Below, one piece after another: positions 25,220 through 37,200 of a DNA stretch of 64,000 nt. The first letter of the stretch is position 1; each line of letters opens with the position of its first letter. The stretch lies in the NCBI GenBank assembly GCA_905250125.1, contig CAJNOL010000482.1, forward strand, positions 48,560 through 112,559, given 5' to 3'. The DNA comes from Rotaria sordida (lineage: Eukaryota > Rotifera > Eurotatoria > Philodinida > Philodinidae). A model generated the notes under the pieces. The model was not told the origin of the DNA. It saw only the letters and a program-made list of their open reading frames with translations, and did not search any database. A program made the translations under genes and the position numbers.

Positions 25220-25729
25220 TAAATGTTTTGATTTTTTTCAAATTTCAGAAATTTGTTTGAGTTTTCTTTTTCAATAATAGAATATATTGTAGTCTGTTAA
25301 TGTTCATTGATTTATATATTATAAATAAAATGATAATTGAATTAATAATCTTTTCATATGATTTATAGTAGTGTTCAAAGTTTAAATAAACTATTTGGAA
25401 AGAAATATGCTCGCAAAAAAAAACAAGAAATTATTATCATCGAAAGATATTCATTACGTTCTAATGGCGTTGTGATAGAACTCTTATTATTCTCAATACT
25501 AACTACGCATAAATATAACAAATATTTAAGATTGACATTGTCCTCTCATGATTGTAAATATCATTCGTGTTTCTGAGATAGGTGTAACAGTGATTCTGAG
25601 TATTATTCGAGCAGATTCATTTTCTATTTTTTTCCATTTCTGTAAATGTTAATAAGAATCTAAATAGTAATTTAAGTAGAAAATTTTGTTTCTAATAAGA
25701 ATTTTGGAAAATGAAAGTGATTACTAGTA

Positions 25730-26050
25730 CTCTAGGGATATGATCTCTGAAAAACCAAAAACCAAGTTTTTAAGCTTCTAGAATTTGCAAATAGAATTCT
25801 GTTTAAATGATCGAAAATGTTAGAGCAAATGATTCTCTACACAGTGAAACATCTTCCAGCTATGTACGATTTCGTGTCTTCCATACGGTTGATGGATTTC
25901 GGTCAAAAAATGTCGTTGAGAGCTGGAAGAGGTTTCATTTTTGTATGGAATTGTTTGCTCTAACATGCTGAATAATTTAAATAGAATTCTATTTACAAAT
26001 TTTACGAACTAAAAAATGTTATTTTTTCGAGACTCTATCCTTGGAAAACT
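25730..26050. repeat. Foldback (long inverted repeat), about 320 bp
   Basis: The left arm, with AAATAGAATTCTGTTTAAAT, then ATGTTAGAGCAAA and CATCTTCCAGCT, is matched in inverse by the right arm at about 25920-26040 (AGCTGGAAGAGGTTTCAT, TTTGCTCTAACAT, ATTTAAATAGAATTCTATTT). Arms are about 110-130 bp with a short loop near 25880-25910. No clear target duplication was found. It lies about 0.5 kb beyond the homeobox stop codon. Confidence 0.75.
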
Positions 26051-26665
26051 ATCAATCATCTTCATCTTTGAATGATATTATCATCGATGTTAATCCTATT
26101 TCGAATAAATCACTAGTGATTATGTCTATAGAAGTATAGAATAGTAACAGCAAAGAATAAAGTCTCTTATCCATAGCTGTATAACTATCCCTATATTATT
26201 TACTACATAGTCGAATTTCGATACTTTTATCTATTGTATACATATGCACTAATTTTGATATGTTTTGATAGTACGAAAATTGTCAGAATTTCTTGGATTT
26301 TATAACTACAAACATTTTCAACACATTTACATTTCATGTTCTATTCATATATATATTCATATTTGACTTTTCTAATATTATAATTTTCGATAACTCTATT
26401 GAACAGGCGATAAAACATTTTTCTTAGATGTTTTGAAAATAATTCTTTAATTATTGTTATAATGTTCGATGAAAAAGCTTTACAATATCGGATAATTATG
26501 AAAGGATTATTTTACATATTTAAATACATTTCTCTATTATGCTCAAATCTTTAAGATAACCATTCATCTTATATTTATAATAAGATGTCATCTTTTGTAT
26601 TGCAATAAAAAATACATGATTGAATACTAAAAATCTAACGACAGACAAAACAAGAAAAAGAAAGT

Positions 26666-27826
26666 TTATTCAGCTGTTAAAAGAATTTTTTTCGTATTCA
26701 TTGGTTGTTGTGCTTGTTCAATAGCTGTTTTATAATCATTTAATAAAAATTTTTGACATTGTGGTGGTTTAAGTTGATCACGTCGAATAAAATCAATTAA
26801 TTCGTGAAGCATTATTGAAAATTCACTTCCTTTATAATTTTCTGATTTCCATCGACTCATCCAAAAACCTCGACAAATAAGATCATTAAATATAAATTCT
26901 GCTGTTGGAACAGTTACTGGTTGTTTACTCATACCACCATATGTAACTAATGTAGCTGATTTATCAAGTACACGAAGAAGATCACTTGTAGCTCGTCCAC
27001 CAACACAATTAAGACCAAGTTTTGGTCGAGGTATAGTTGACCAAAGAGTTTTACGAAGAGTTTCTAAATTTATCAAAAAAAAAAAAAGTATTTTTTTTTT
27101 CTTTATTTTTAAATTAACATTTTAAACAATACCTTTTCGTAAATCTTCTTCAACATAAATATGTTCAGCACCAATTGATTTTAAATACTCAACTAATTCA
27201 TTCATACCTTGTTCACGATTTCTTACAATATTAACAACATTAATATTCCATAATTTACCCAATTGTATAACAACTTGTCCAACACTTGAATTTCCACCAT
27301 TTTGTATAACTGTATCACCTGTTTCTAATGTAACAAAATCTTTTAATAATCGATATGCTGTACATGGATTAACTGATAATGTTGCAGCTGATTCCACGTC
27401 AATATCTGATGGAATTTTAATTAAATCATTTATTGATACAATACCATATGAACGCCATTTACCCCATTCAAGCTTTTTAGGTAGAACCCAATCACCTGGA
27501 CGAACTTGTTCATCTGATGCTCGATGATCAATAACTTGAAAAACACCTTCATTACCAAATGTTGCTGGTAATGATGATGGTAGTAATGCATATTTTCCTT
27601 CAATCATATTTATATCAGCTGGATTTATTGGTGAAGCTAATAATTTAATTAATACATCATTAGATTTTAATTGATTTGCATCGATTGTTGTTGTATGATT
27701 AAGTTTAAGAACTTCACCTGGTACACCATATTGATCAGCTTGTAGTTCATGAACTGCATATGATGAAGTAAAACGATAATGAAATTTAGTTCGAAAATAT
27801 TTAAAAAGAATTGAAGAGGATCTCAT
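26666..27826 (-). CDS. MECR: Mitochondrial enoyl-[acyl-carrier-protein] reductase (MECR/ETR1)
   Basis: Catalyses the NADPH-dependent last reduction of mitochondrial fatty acid synthesis, which supplies the octanoyl precursor of lipoate. Two exons, 27826-27133 and 27063-26666, join in phase 1 across a 69-bp intron; 363 aa. The start chosen is the ATG at 27826; an open TTG codon 30 nt upstream is not a credible start. Residues 1-22 are basic, Ser/Tyr-rich and nearly acid-free, as in a mitochondrial presequence. The GroES-like part has SPINPADINMIEGKYALLP, with the Tyr (about residue 79) at the family's catalytic position. The Rossmann part has NGGNSSVGQ (about 176-184). RGFWMSRW near the end is also family-typical. 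AATAAA overlaps the TAA stop. The gene is divergent from AP2A, with about 500 bp between start codons. Confidence 0.93.
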
Positions 27827-28325
27827 ATTATCTAAAATAAAATTTATTCTATACAAATATAATTATTTCTAATATGAAAATAATACATTATTTCAAATAG
27901 TGATTCTTTTTTTATTTTTTAGCAGAAGTATAGGAAGTTTTCCTTTCTATAGTTTGAGTTTTACTTGTTTTTTTCTTGTCAAATTCGTTTTGTACTAATA
28001 AAATTCGATTATTTAAACAAGAAATTAATATTTGTATATAACTTTTAACAATATCAGTTCATAATGATAATGGTCCGATACAAAACTTCTTTAAATATAG
28101 TATCTTACTTTAACTTTTGCTAAAAAATGAACTCGTTGACATGGTTTTTTTTTCTTATTTTATCAAACTAACTGAATGATTATGCATCTAGATGAAAACA
28201 GGATGAACCATTCAGAAACAACTGATGTCACTGTAATCGTAACCAATCATATAAAAATAAATATTCATTCTCTCTTTGTTTGTTTTTTGGCTTTATAAGA
28301 TTTCATTCAGTAAAATTTATTAACG
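27827..28325. promoter_or_regulatory. Shared divergent promoter region between MECR and AP2A
   Basis: The only DNA between two outward-facing start codons, so it must hold promoter elements for both genes. It is AT-rich with T-runs and no obvious TATA box or CpG cluster. Acceptor-like AG sites lie 5 nt before the MECR ATG (AG at 27833-27832, minus strand) and 15 nt before the AP2A ATG (AG at 28309-28310). Shared regulation is inferred from layout only. Confidence 0.4.
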
Positions 28326-31300
28326 ATGCCAACAATGCGAGGCGATGCTATGCGTGGATTAGCCGTTTTTATATCGGATATTCGAAATTGTAATATTTTT
28401 AAATTGAATTATTTAGAAATTTTATATTAAATTAATTTGGTTTTTATTAGGTAAAAGTCGTGAAGCAGAATTACGACGTATCAATAAAGAATTAACGAAT
28501 ATTCGACAACGATTTCGAGGTTTTGAATTATTTTTTGATTAAAACTTGAAAAAACAAAATTCTTTTTGAATCAATTTTTGTTTTCTTTTTTTTTCAGCTG
28601 ATAAAACTTTGGATGGATATCAAAAGAAAAAATATGTATGTAAATTATTATTTATATTTTTACTTGGTCATGATATTGATTTTGGTTATATGGAAGCAGT
28701 TAATTTATTAAGTTCAAATAAATATACAGAAAAACAAATTGTTTGTATTAAGAAAAAAAAAATTAAACTCTTGTTATAAAGTAAAGTTTTTTTTTTTCTC
28801 TAGGGTTATTTATTTATTTCTGTAATTATGAATTCAAGTACAGAAATGAAACAATTAATTATCCAAAATATTCGAAATGATTTACAAAGTCGAAATCCAA
28901 TATTTATTAATTTAGCATTACAATGTGTTGCAAATATTGGAGATAGAGAAATGGCTATTGCATTTACAAATGATATTCCACGTTTACTTATTTCAGGGTT
29001 TGAATTTATTAACTAACTTCATGAGAATTTTTCATTTCATTTTGTTTTGTTTTTTGATAATGTTTAGAGATACATTAGATGCAGTAAAACAATCAGCTGC
29101 ACTTTGCTTATTAAGACTTCATCGTACAAGTCCAGACTCATTACAATTAAATACAGAATGGACAGCGAGAATTATTCATTTACTGAATGATCAACATTTA
29201 GTAAGAAAATTTTTCAAATTTATTTATTAGAAATATTTCTATGTATTTTTCTTTTAGGGTGTAGCTACAGCAGCTGTTAGTTTAATTGATGCATTGGTTA
29301 AACGAAGTCCTGATGAATATAAAGGATGTATTAATTTAGCTGTATCACGTTTAAGTCGAGTATGTTTTTTTATTCTAATGAATAGAGAGAAAGGTTTGAA
29401 AAGATTGAATAAAGGTTTTGAAGATTATGTTTTTAAGAAGTGTAGATTCTCAATTGTTAAACATCATTGAATTATAATTAAATCTTGATGAGATAAAGGA
29501 AAACCTACAAGTGTTCAAAATTGATTTTTGGCATTCTCTCAAAATAGATTCTTTTGATTACAAGAAACCTTATGAGAAATTATGTGTATAGCAATAGAAT
29601 ATACAACATCAATAGCAGAGCAGAAGAATTCTCGTTCTTAAATCTTCTAAACTTTTGTATAGATCCCATTCATGACTTAATTATGAAGGTAAACGACATC
29701 AGACAGTTATAGATGTTTTACTCTGATCTATATTGAGACGCGATCGACTTATTTTGAAATATATTTCAATGAAAATAAAAAGAAAATAATATCCGATTCG
29801 GTTTAGAGATTAAAACAAACAGGATATCATGCTCCATAAACTAAAGTTTTGGTTCATTTCTATTTATATAGTAACGACAAAATGCTTGCAAATTGTATTT
29901 TTGATGGATACTTTCATTGAGTAATCAATCAATCGCCAAAAACATAAAATTCTCAGAAGATTTATTTGTCTGTAGAGCACTTTGTGCTGATCATTTGGTA
30001 AAAAAAAAAAATATTCAAATTTATTCAATGAATCATGGTGCTAGGACCACAATACTCAAAAATTTCGGCTATTCCTGACTCTTGCTGAATGGTAATTGAT
30101 GCTGTCGAGTATTTTGATCCTAGTACCATGATTTATTGAGTAAATTTGAATATTTTTTTTAACTATAATACACACTTAACGTACAGATTTATACTGGCTA
30201 TTGTGTAAAAAATATCCTCTGAGTTCTCAATTGATTCGATAGAAGACTTCTTACTTTTCCGATCTGTAGATTTCTGTAAAGCTAAACACAGCTGAAAATA
30301 ACATCTTCGAACCTTTATGCTTTTATTCAAAAAAAAACAAAGAAGCAAAACATGCAATTTCAGTATTACATATTTAAATTTATATAGATTGTAACATCAT
30401 CATATACTGATTTTCAAGATTACACTTATTATTTTGTTCCTGCTCCATGGCTTTGTGTTAAATTATTACGTTTATTACAAAATTATCCTCCACCAGGTAT
30501 TTTCAATACGAAGAATTTTTTTTTTGAAATAGAAACACAAAAAACAATTTGATTTTTATATTAGATGATCCATCAATTCGAAGTCGTTTAAATGAATGTC
30601 TTGATACAATACTTAATAAAGCTCAAGAACCATTAAAATCTAAAAAAGTTCAACATTCAAATGCACGTAATGCTGTTTTATTTGAAGCTATTAATTTAAT
30701 AATTCATATGGATTGCGAATCAAGTTTACTTGTACGTGCATGTAATCAACTCGGACAATTTTTACAAAATCGTGAAACAAATCTTCGATATCTTGCTTTG
30801 GAAAGTATGTGTTTATTAGCAACATCAGAATTTTCACATGAAGCAGTTAAAAAACATCAAGAAACAGTGATTAATGCATTAAAAGTAAGAAAGAAGACAA
30901 AAATAAATAATTTTAATAATAAATTTTTGTTACAGAGTGAACGTGATGTTAGTGTTCGTCAACGTGCTGTTGATCTTTTATATGCAATGTGTGATCGTTC
31001 AAATGCTCAAGATATTGTACAAGAAATGTTAACATATCTTGAAACAGCTGATTATACAATTCGAGAAGAAATGGTTAAAATTTTTATATTAATTTATTTT
31101 TGGTTTTTTTATAAAATAAATCTTTTTGATTTTCTTTTTAGGTTCTTAAAATTGCTATACTTAGTGAGAAATATGCTATTGATTATAAATGGTATTTAGA
31201 TATAATGCTGAAATTAATTCGTATTGCTGGTGATTTTGTTTCGGAAGAAGTAATGATTTACTTTATTTTTTTTTGTTATTTAGAAAAATTGAGAATAAAA

Positions 31301-33878
31301 AAAAAATAAAATAAAATTTATTCATTAGGTTTGGTATCGTGTTATACAAGTTGTTGTCAATCGAAACGATGTGCAAAGTTATGCAGCAAAAATTGCATTT
31401 GAAGCACTTCAAGCACCAGCTTGTCATGAAAATATGGTTAAAGTAGCTGGTTATATTCTTGGAGAATATGGAAATTTAATTGCACTTGATCCAAGATCAA
31501 CGTAAACAAAAAAAAAAGAAAATTTTATTTAATTTAAAGATTTTGTTTTTTTGTATATATGTTTATAGACCGATGATTCAATTTGATTTACTTCATTCAA
31601 AATATCATTTATGTTCACCAACAACTCGTTGTTTACTTCTATCGACTTATATGAAATTTGTTAATCTCTTTCCGGAAATTAAACATCATATTCAAGATGT
31701 ATGTATGAACAAATTATGAATTTATTATTTTATGCTATAGTATAATGATTCTCATGATTTCTTATTGAATAAGTGACATTTATAAGGCTATTCTTCAACT
31801 TTATACAAAGATATTGTGAAGTGATTTTAACTATCAACATTAAAGATTTGCGGGACGTAAAAAAGATTATCTAATCAAAATTAAAAAATGAAATTATTAC
31901 TAGGAGGAATATCTATAGCGATAATCCTAGTGGGGGATTCGGAAGAAACTTGTAGGGAGGAAGAAGGATTCAGCCGCCGAGTTTGAAATCGACAAGGAGG
32001 TATATTCTTTTTTCCTACAATATAGGAACGTTGCATTCCTTGAGAAGGCTGAACTCCCATCTGATTTCGTAACAAGATAATCTAATAACACATAATTGTT
32101 CAGGATGATTTGTGCAATTGTTGTTTCTCAAGTCAATACGAAATATGCTTCGAATAGATTAATCTTTAGCATTTTACCAGAGTCTAAGTCATCAAACGAA
32201 TGTTAATCTTGTCAAACTATGTAGAAGTGTAATGTTGAATTTTGATAAATATTCAATGAAATATTAAATCATAAGAGTAACAAAAGATTTTAAGACTTTA
32301 GAATCTATAAAATCTACTATTTGGACTAAGTTTCATAGACAGAAGTGCTAAAATCATTAGACATTGATTTAAAGCGTTGATTTGTTTTTTTCTTCATATA
32401 GATTCTTCGTCATGATTCAAATTATCGTAGTTCTGATGTTGAAATTCAACAACGTGCAATTGAATATCTTAAATTAAGTGAAATATGTAATCCAACTGTA
32501 TTAGCTACTGTTCTTGAAATTATGCCACCTTATCCAGAAAAACAATCACCATTACTTGTTCGTCTTAAACAAAAGAAACCATTAATAGAATCTGAAAATG
32601 TTAATGAACCGTCATCACCATCAACAACAACAGCGGCACATACTGAAGATGGTCCAAAATTAGCTGAAACAGCTGTAATGAATTTTTTTGAAATTATTCT
32701 ATTTAAAATTTTTTTTTTTGTTCTGTTTCTAGATGCATCTTAATCATCATCAACAACAACAACAACAAAATGGTCTTCTTGTATCTCTTGATATTCCTGA
32801 ATCAAATGGTCATTATGAAGAATCAACATCGAATTCTTTTGCTTCATTAACAAAATCTTCCACATCAACAGTTCAATCAAACAAAAAATTTTTATTTAAA
32901 AATAGTGATATTATATTTGAAAATGAATTAATTCAAATTGGTATTAAAGGTGAATTAATGAAAAGTTCAATGCATATTGAATTATATTATGGAAATAAAA
33001 CAAATTTTAATTTAATAAATTTTTCAACAAATTTTTTTCTCTCAGGAGATTTAGAATCAGGTAAAATTTTTTCTTTTATATTTTAAAAAAGCTTGGTATA
33101 TTTTTTCTTCATTTAGAACTTCGAATGAATATGGAACCAATTAAAACAACAATTGATTCACGAGCACAAATCAAACAAAGTGGAACAATTGATTGTTTAA
33201 AAGATTTTTATGATTTACCTAAAATGAATATCACATTTTAGTAAATTAAATTTCTTTTAGTTAAATAAATTCAAGAAAAAAAAATGTTTTTGATTTCTAG
33301 TTATAATAATATACCACAAAAAATTGATTATTCATTTCCATTATATTTAAATAAATATCTTGAAAAAGCTGATATGGATTCGAATAATTTCTTTCTTCGA
33401 TGGAGAAACCTTGAAAAGTAATGATTTCTTTTTTTATTTTTGATTCTCAAAAAATATTAATCTTATGAGATTATTTTTAGACCAAATCAAGAATGTCAGA
33501 AAATTTTTCCAGCTAAATTTCCTATGATATATGATGATTGCCGTCAAAAAGTATATTTTTAGTTTTTTTTTATTTCATCAAAAAAGAAAAAAAATTCTTT
33601 TTTTCGTGTAGCTCGAAGGCTTTGGTTGGAGTAGTTTAACTGGAATTGATGTTAATTCAGAGAATTTTTGTGGTGCAGGTATTATTCATACAGTATCACA
33701 ACAAATTGGTTGTCTTTATCGACTTGAACCAAATAAACAAGCAAACGTAAATTTATTAATTACAATTTAAAATATTCTTTTTTTTTTATTGATTAATTAG
33801 ATGTATCGTTTAACAATTCGAGCAAGTAAAGATGGTGTTGCTAAACGATTTGCTGAATTACTTGAAGATCAATTTTAA
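28326..33878 (+). CDS. AP2A1: AP-2 complex subunit alpha (clathrin adaptor)
   Basis: Large subunit of the AP-2 adaptor, which links PIP2-rich plasma membrane, cargo and clathrin in endocytosis. Nineteen exons: 28326-28389, 28451-28519, 28598-28740, 28804-28997, 29068-29200, 29258-29359, 30388-30496, 30565-30884, 30936-31073, 31142-31249, 31329-31501, 31569-31698, 32402-32674, 32733-33060, 33117-33240, 33301-33417, 33481-33550, 33612-33746, 33801-33878. They total 2808 nt, 935 aa, close to other animals. The N-terminus has [20 protein letters not shown] and the basic [20 protein letters not shown], part of the family's lipid-binding region. An adaptin HEAT-type trunk runs to about residue 610. 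A Ser/Thr/Gln hinge spans about 615-690. A C-terminal ear contains ENFCGAGII and GCLYRLEPN. Introns 6 (1028 bp) and 12 (703 bp) are long; most others are under 80 bp. AATAAA lies at 33912. Vertebrate A1/A2 paralogy does not apply. Confidence 0.96.
30001..30161. repeat. Palindromic miniature element in AP2A intron 6
   Basis: The left arm (ATATTCAAATTTATTCAATG, then AATCATGGTGCTAGGACC and ATACTC) is repeated in inverse at 30107-30161 (GAGTATTTTGATCCTAGTACC, ATGATTTATTGAGTAAATTTG). Arms are about 55 bp around a 50-bp loop. A and T runs obscure the flanks, so the target duplication is unreadable. Confidence 0.75.
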
Positions 33879-34283
33879 TCAACAGTTTTGCAATGATCTC
33901 AAACACAAAATAATAAATTCATTTTTCCTTTTATCGTGCAATATATATCGTTTTTTTTTACCGGTCATTTATAACACGCAATAATATTAGAAAAAAACTA
34001 TTTACATATATATATATATATAAATATATTTAATCCTATGTTGTATTTCAATGTTAAGAGAAAAAAAAGCTTTTGTTGTGTCTTTGTGTAGAATTATTAT
34101 CATTCCTATTGTCATCACCTACTGTGATTTTTGTTGCCCACCGATTGACGGCCTTTTTATTCTCACATTCATTTATCTATTCTATATACTAATCGAAAAA
34201 AAAAATCAATGGAAACGAATTTGATGATTAATTCTATATTCTTTTTTTTTCTTTTTTGTTTCTTGTAGATTTTGTAATTAATT

Positions 34284-37200
34284 ATGTCGTCAGATAGTAA
34301 GTTGAAATTTACAAATTCATTGGATTACATTTTTAAATTGGTATTTTCTAAATGTATTATTCAAAAAGATACGATCAGAGAAAATACATTTCTTTTGATC
34401 TTTTATTATTTCAACGGATTTTTATGCGAGACGAAAACTTCCTGTGGGGAAGTTATGGCTTAGATGATGCATTGTTTGTAGAGAACAAAAGAAAATATGA
34501 AAAATATAAAAGAATGGCTTTTAAGAAAGAAAAAGACTTGATGAGGAAATCATATTTTCTTCAAGGTTTATTTTTGCAAACAGTTAATTTGAATTCCTCA
34601 GAACAAACAAACCGATATCATTTTGTTAAAAAAAAAAAGATTTTTCATCATCTGTCTCAGAAAGTATGAGATACATATCAGATATTACCACTGAAATGTT
34701 GCCTTCAATCTTGGTAATAGGAATAACTTGGAATTATCATCAACCAACTTCAGGAGTAGACAATGAGGTTTGAACACCTCTTTGTCTATTTAAACATACG
34801 TTTAAAATAACAATATACCAGAAAAACGATTCTTCTAGTTCTTTTTTTGTTTGCATAATGTCACTTGGTTACTCGATGGTGATTTCATTATGCTCTTTCT
34901 AAGGAAACTAAAATTTTTATAAGAAAAAACTAATCAGTTCTTGTAATAGAACATGGGAAAGCAACGTTAGATCATTCATTTGTAGAATAAGAAATATCTT
35001 GTTTTTGACTAAAAATGAATTACCAGATATTCTCGCGACGTAATCACCTTCATAAATGAACTAATTTTCAAATGTACGTAACTTTCATTAGAGACGACAA
35101 AACTTAGATCTGTGGCCATGTTCAAAGACTCTACTGCAAGCAGTTTCAGAATATGTGATCGGTTTTGATAAAAATCATATTTTTTTACATGAAAAATCAG
35201 AAAATAAAAAAGTATTATGAATATTGATTTTGATCGATTTTCATTGCTCTATAAGATGGCCATATTCTCTTTGTCCAAACAAGTGGACGAAATCGTTATT
35301 TTAACAAAGAATTTATCAATAGTCGATGCACTATATGATTTTTATCGTATTTTTATTTTCTCAAATAGGAACTCGAAGGCAAATTAAGACAAGAGGAAAT
35401 GATTTAGAACGTTTAAGTGCATTGGAACAATTAAAACGAGCAAGACAAGGTGGTCAAAGTGCAATTGTTGAACAAGTAAAAAAAGAATTCTTTTTTTTTT
35501 TTTGGTTTAGCTATATGTAAATTCAATAATAATTAATTTAAACTTCAGCCAACAACAACAAATGAATCGGATGAAGAAGAAGAAGATGAGGATGATTATG
35601 GAAGTGATTCTGAAAATTATGAAGATATAATATCATCTACTAAACGTAAATCTAGTAATTCTCATCAAAAAGATTCGAAAAGTGTGTACCAGTAATCGAT
35701 AAATTTATTTGAACTCTCTCTCGTTCTTTTCTTGAAAATTTCTAGGATTAAAGAAAAGACAACATTATTCTGATAATGAAGATAATGATGATGATGATGA
35801 TGAACAGCAAACAAAATCTTCCGAACCAAAACGTCGTGCTCAAGTCTTTGCTAAACCTCAAGAAGAATCCACAGGCATGCATGATATTAAATCAATGTTT
35901 GCTGCAAGCAAAACACGAAATATTCAACGACAAGAACAAGTACTTCAATAAATAAAATAAAAACAACGAAAAAATCTTTTTCTTTTCTGTTAGAATCAAA
36001 AAGATGAATCCGATAAATTACTTTCCGATATCATGTTTGAATTACAAAAACCAAAATTAAAAACAAGTCGTCCAACACCAGCACCACCAGAACCACAATC
36101 TATCAAAGTGACATCAAAATCATCAGTTGAAATTTCTCGTCCTGAACAAGTTCCAACACCATCATTACCAACACATAATTCTAATCATTCATTGCATCAA
36201 GAAAAAGTACTTGATTGGGGTGATGATGATAGTATAAGTTTTGATGCTGTATCAAAACTAATGAATGATACAATTCCACCAATAAAGCATCCGTCACCAC
36301 CTCCAATATCAAAATCTTTAATTCAATTTGATACTCAAGAACTTAAATTTGTTACCGATGAACAATTACTTAAATCAGCTCGAACATTTCATACATCACC
36401 AACAAAGGAAATTGATCAAAATGAAATTATTAATAAAGATGAACATTTAAAAATGTTTTGGTTTGATGCTTATGAAGATCAAGTCGCTCAACCTGGTAAA
36501 AAAGAACTTTAACACCGAATCTGAAAAAAAAAACATATCTTTCGTTTTTCTTTTCCTTAGGTAAACTTTTTCTTTTTGGTAAAACACCATTATTAAGTGA
36601 CGATAAATCTACAAGTAAAACATTTGTTAGTGTTTGTTTAATCATTGATAATATTCCAAAACAAGTCTTCTTTATACCAAAAACTGGGGTAAGAGTCTTT
36701 AGTTGTTTAATCTATAGCATGAAAGTGTTGACACAAAATATTCACTCATTCTTCGGCCACCCAAAAGATAACTGGTTATAATCAGAAACTGTTAGCTATA
36801 GTCAGACTTTATCTTTCTTTTTGAATATATCTTCAGATTTTCATTCAGGAGTAAGATTGGACAACTGTCATCAGATTGTTTGAAAATGTCCAAAAATGGA
36901 GATTGTACGGAATACTATTTCGATTGAAACGTATCAAATTCAAAATGCGAAACAGTTTTCAATGGCTCAGTTTTGTTTGCTCTACAATGTGTTCTATTTA
37001 CTTTTGCATGACAGTTTTTAAAACTTTTGTACTTTTACAAGCAGTTTTTGAAATAGTGATTGCTGATTTTCATAGATGCTAGTTTTTTAGTTAAAACGCA
37101 TAGATTTCGTTTATGGTAATATCTCATTTTATTCAGAATTCAGTGCACTACAATAATCTTGAGTTGAAGCTGTACCAAGACACAGACTGAGTACTGTGCC

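Noticed and set aside
31881-32075. Possible transposon protein on the minus strand of AP2A intron 12
   Set aside because: 64 codons of GC-richer sequence without family resemblance; noted only as atypical composition within the intron.
34352-34669. 105-codon open frame within POLA1 intron 1
   Set aside because: Low-complexity Lys/Phe/Tyr-rich text with no homology recognised; it sits inside a well-supported intron on the same strand.
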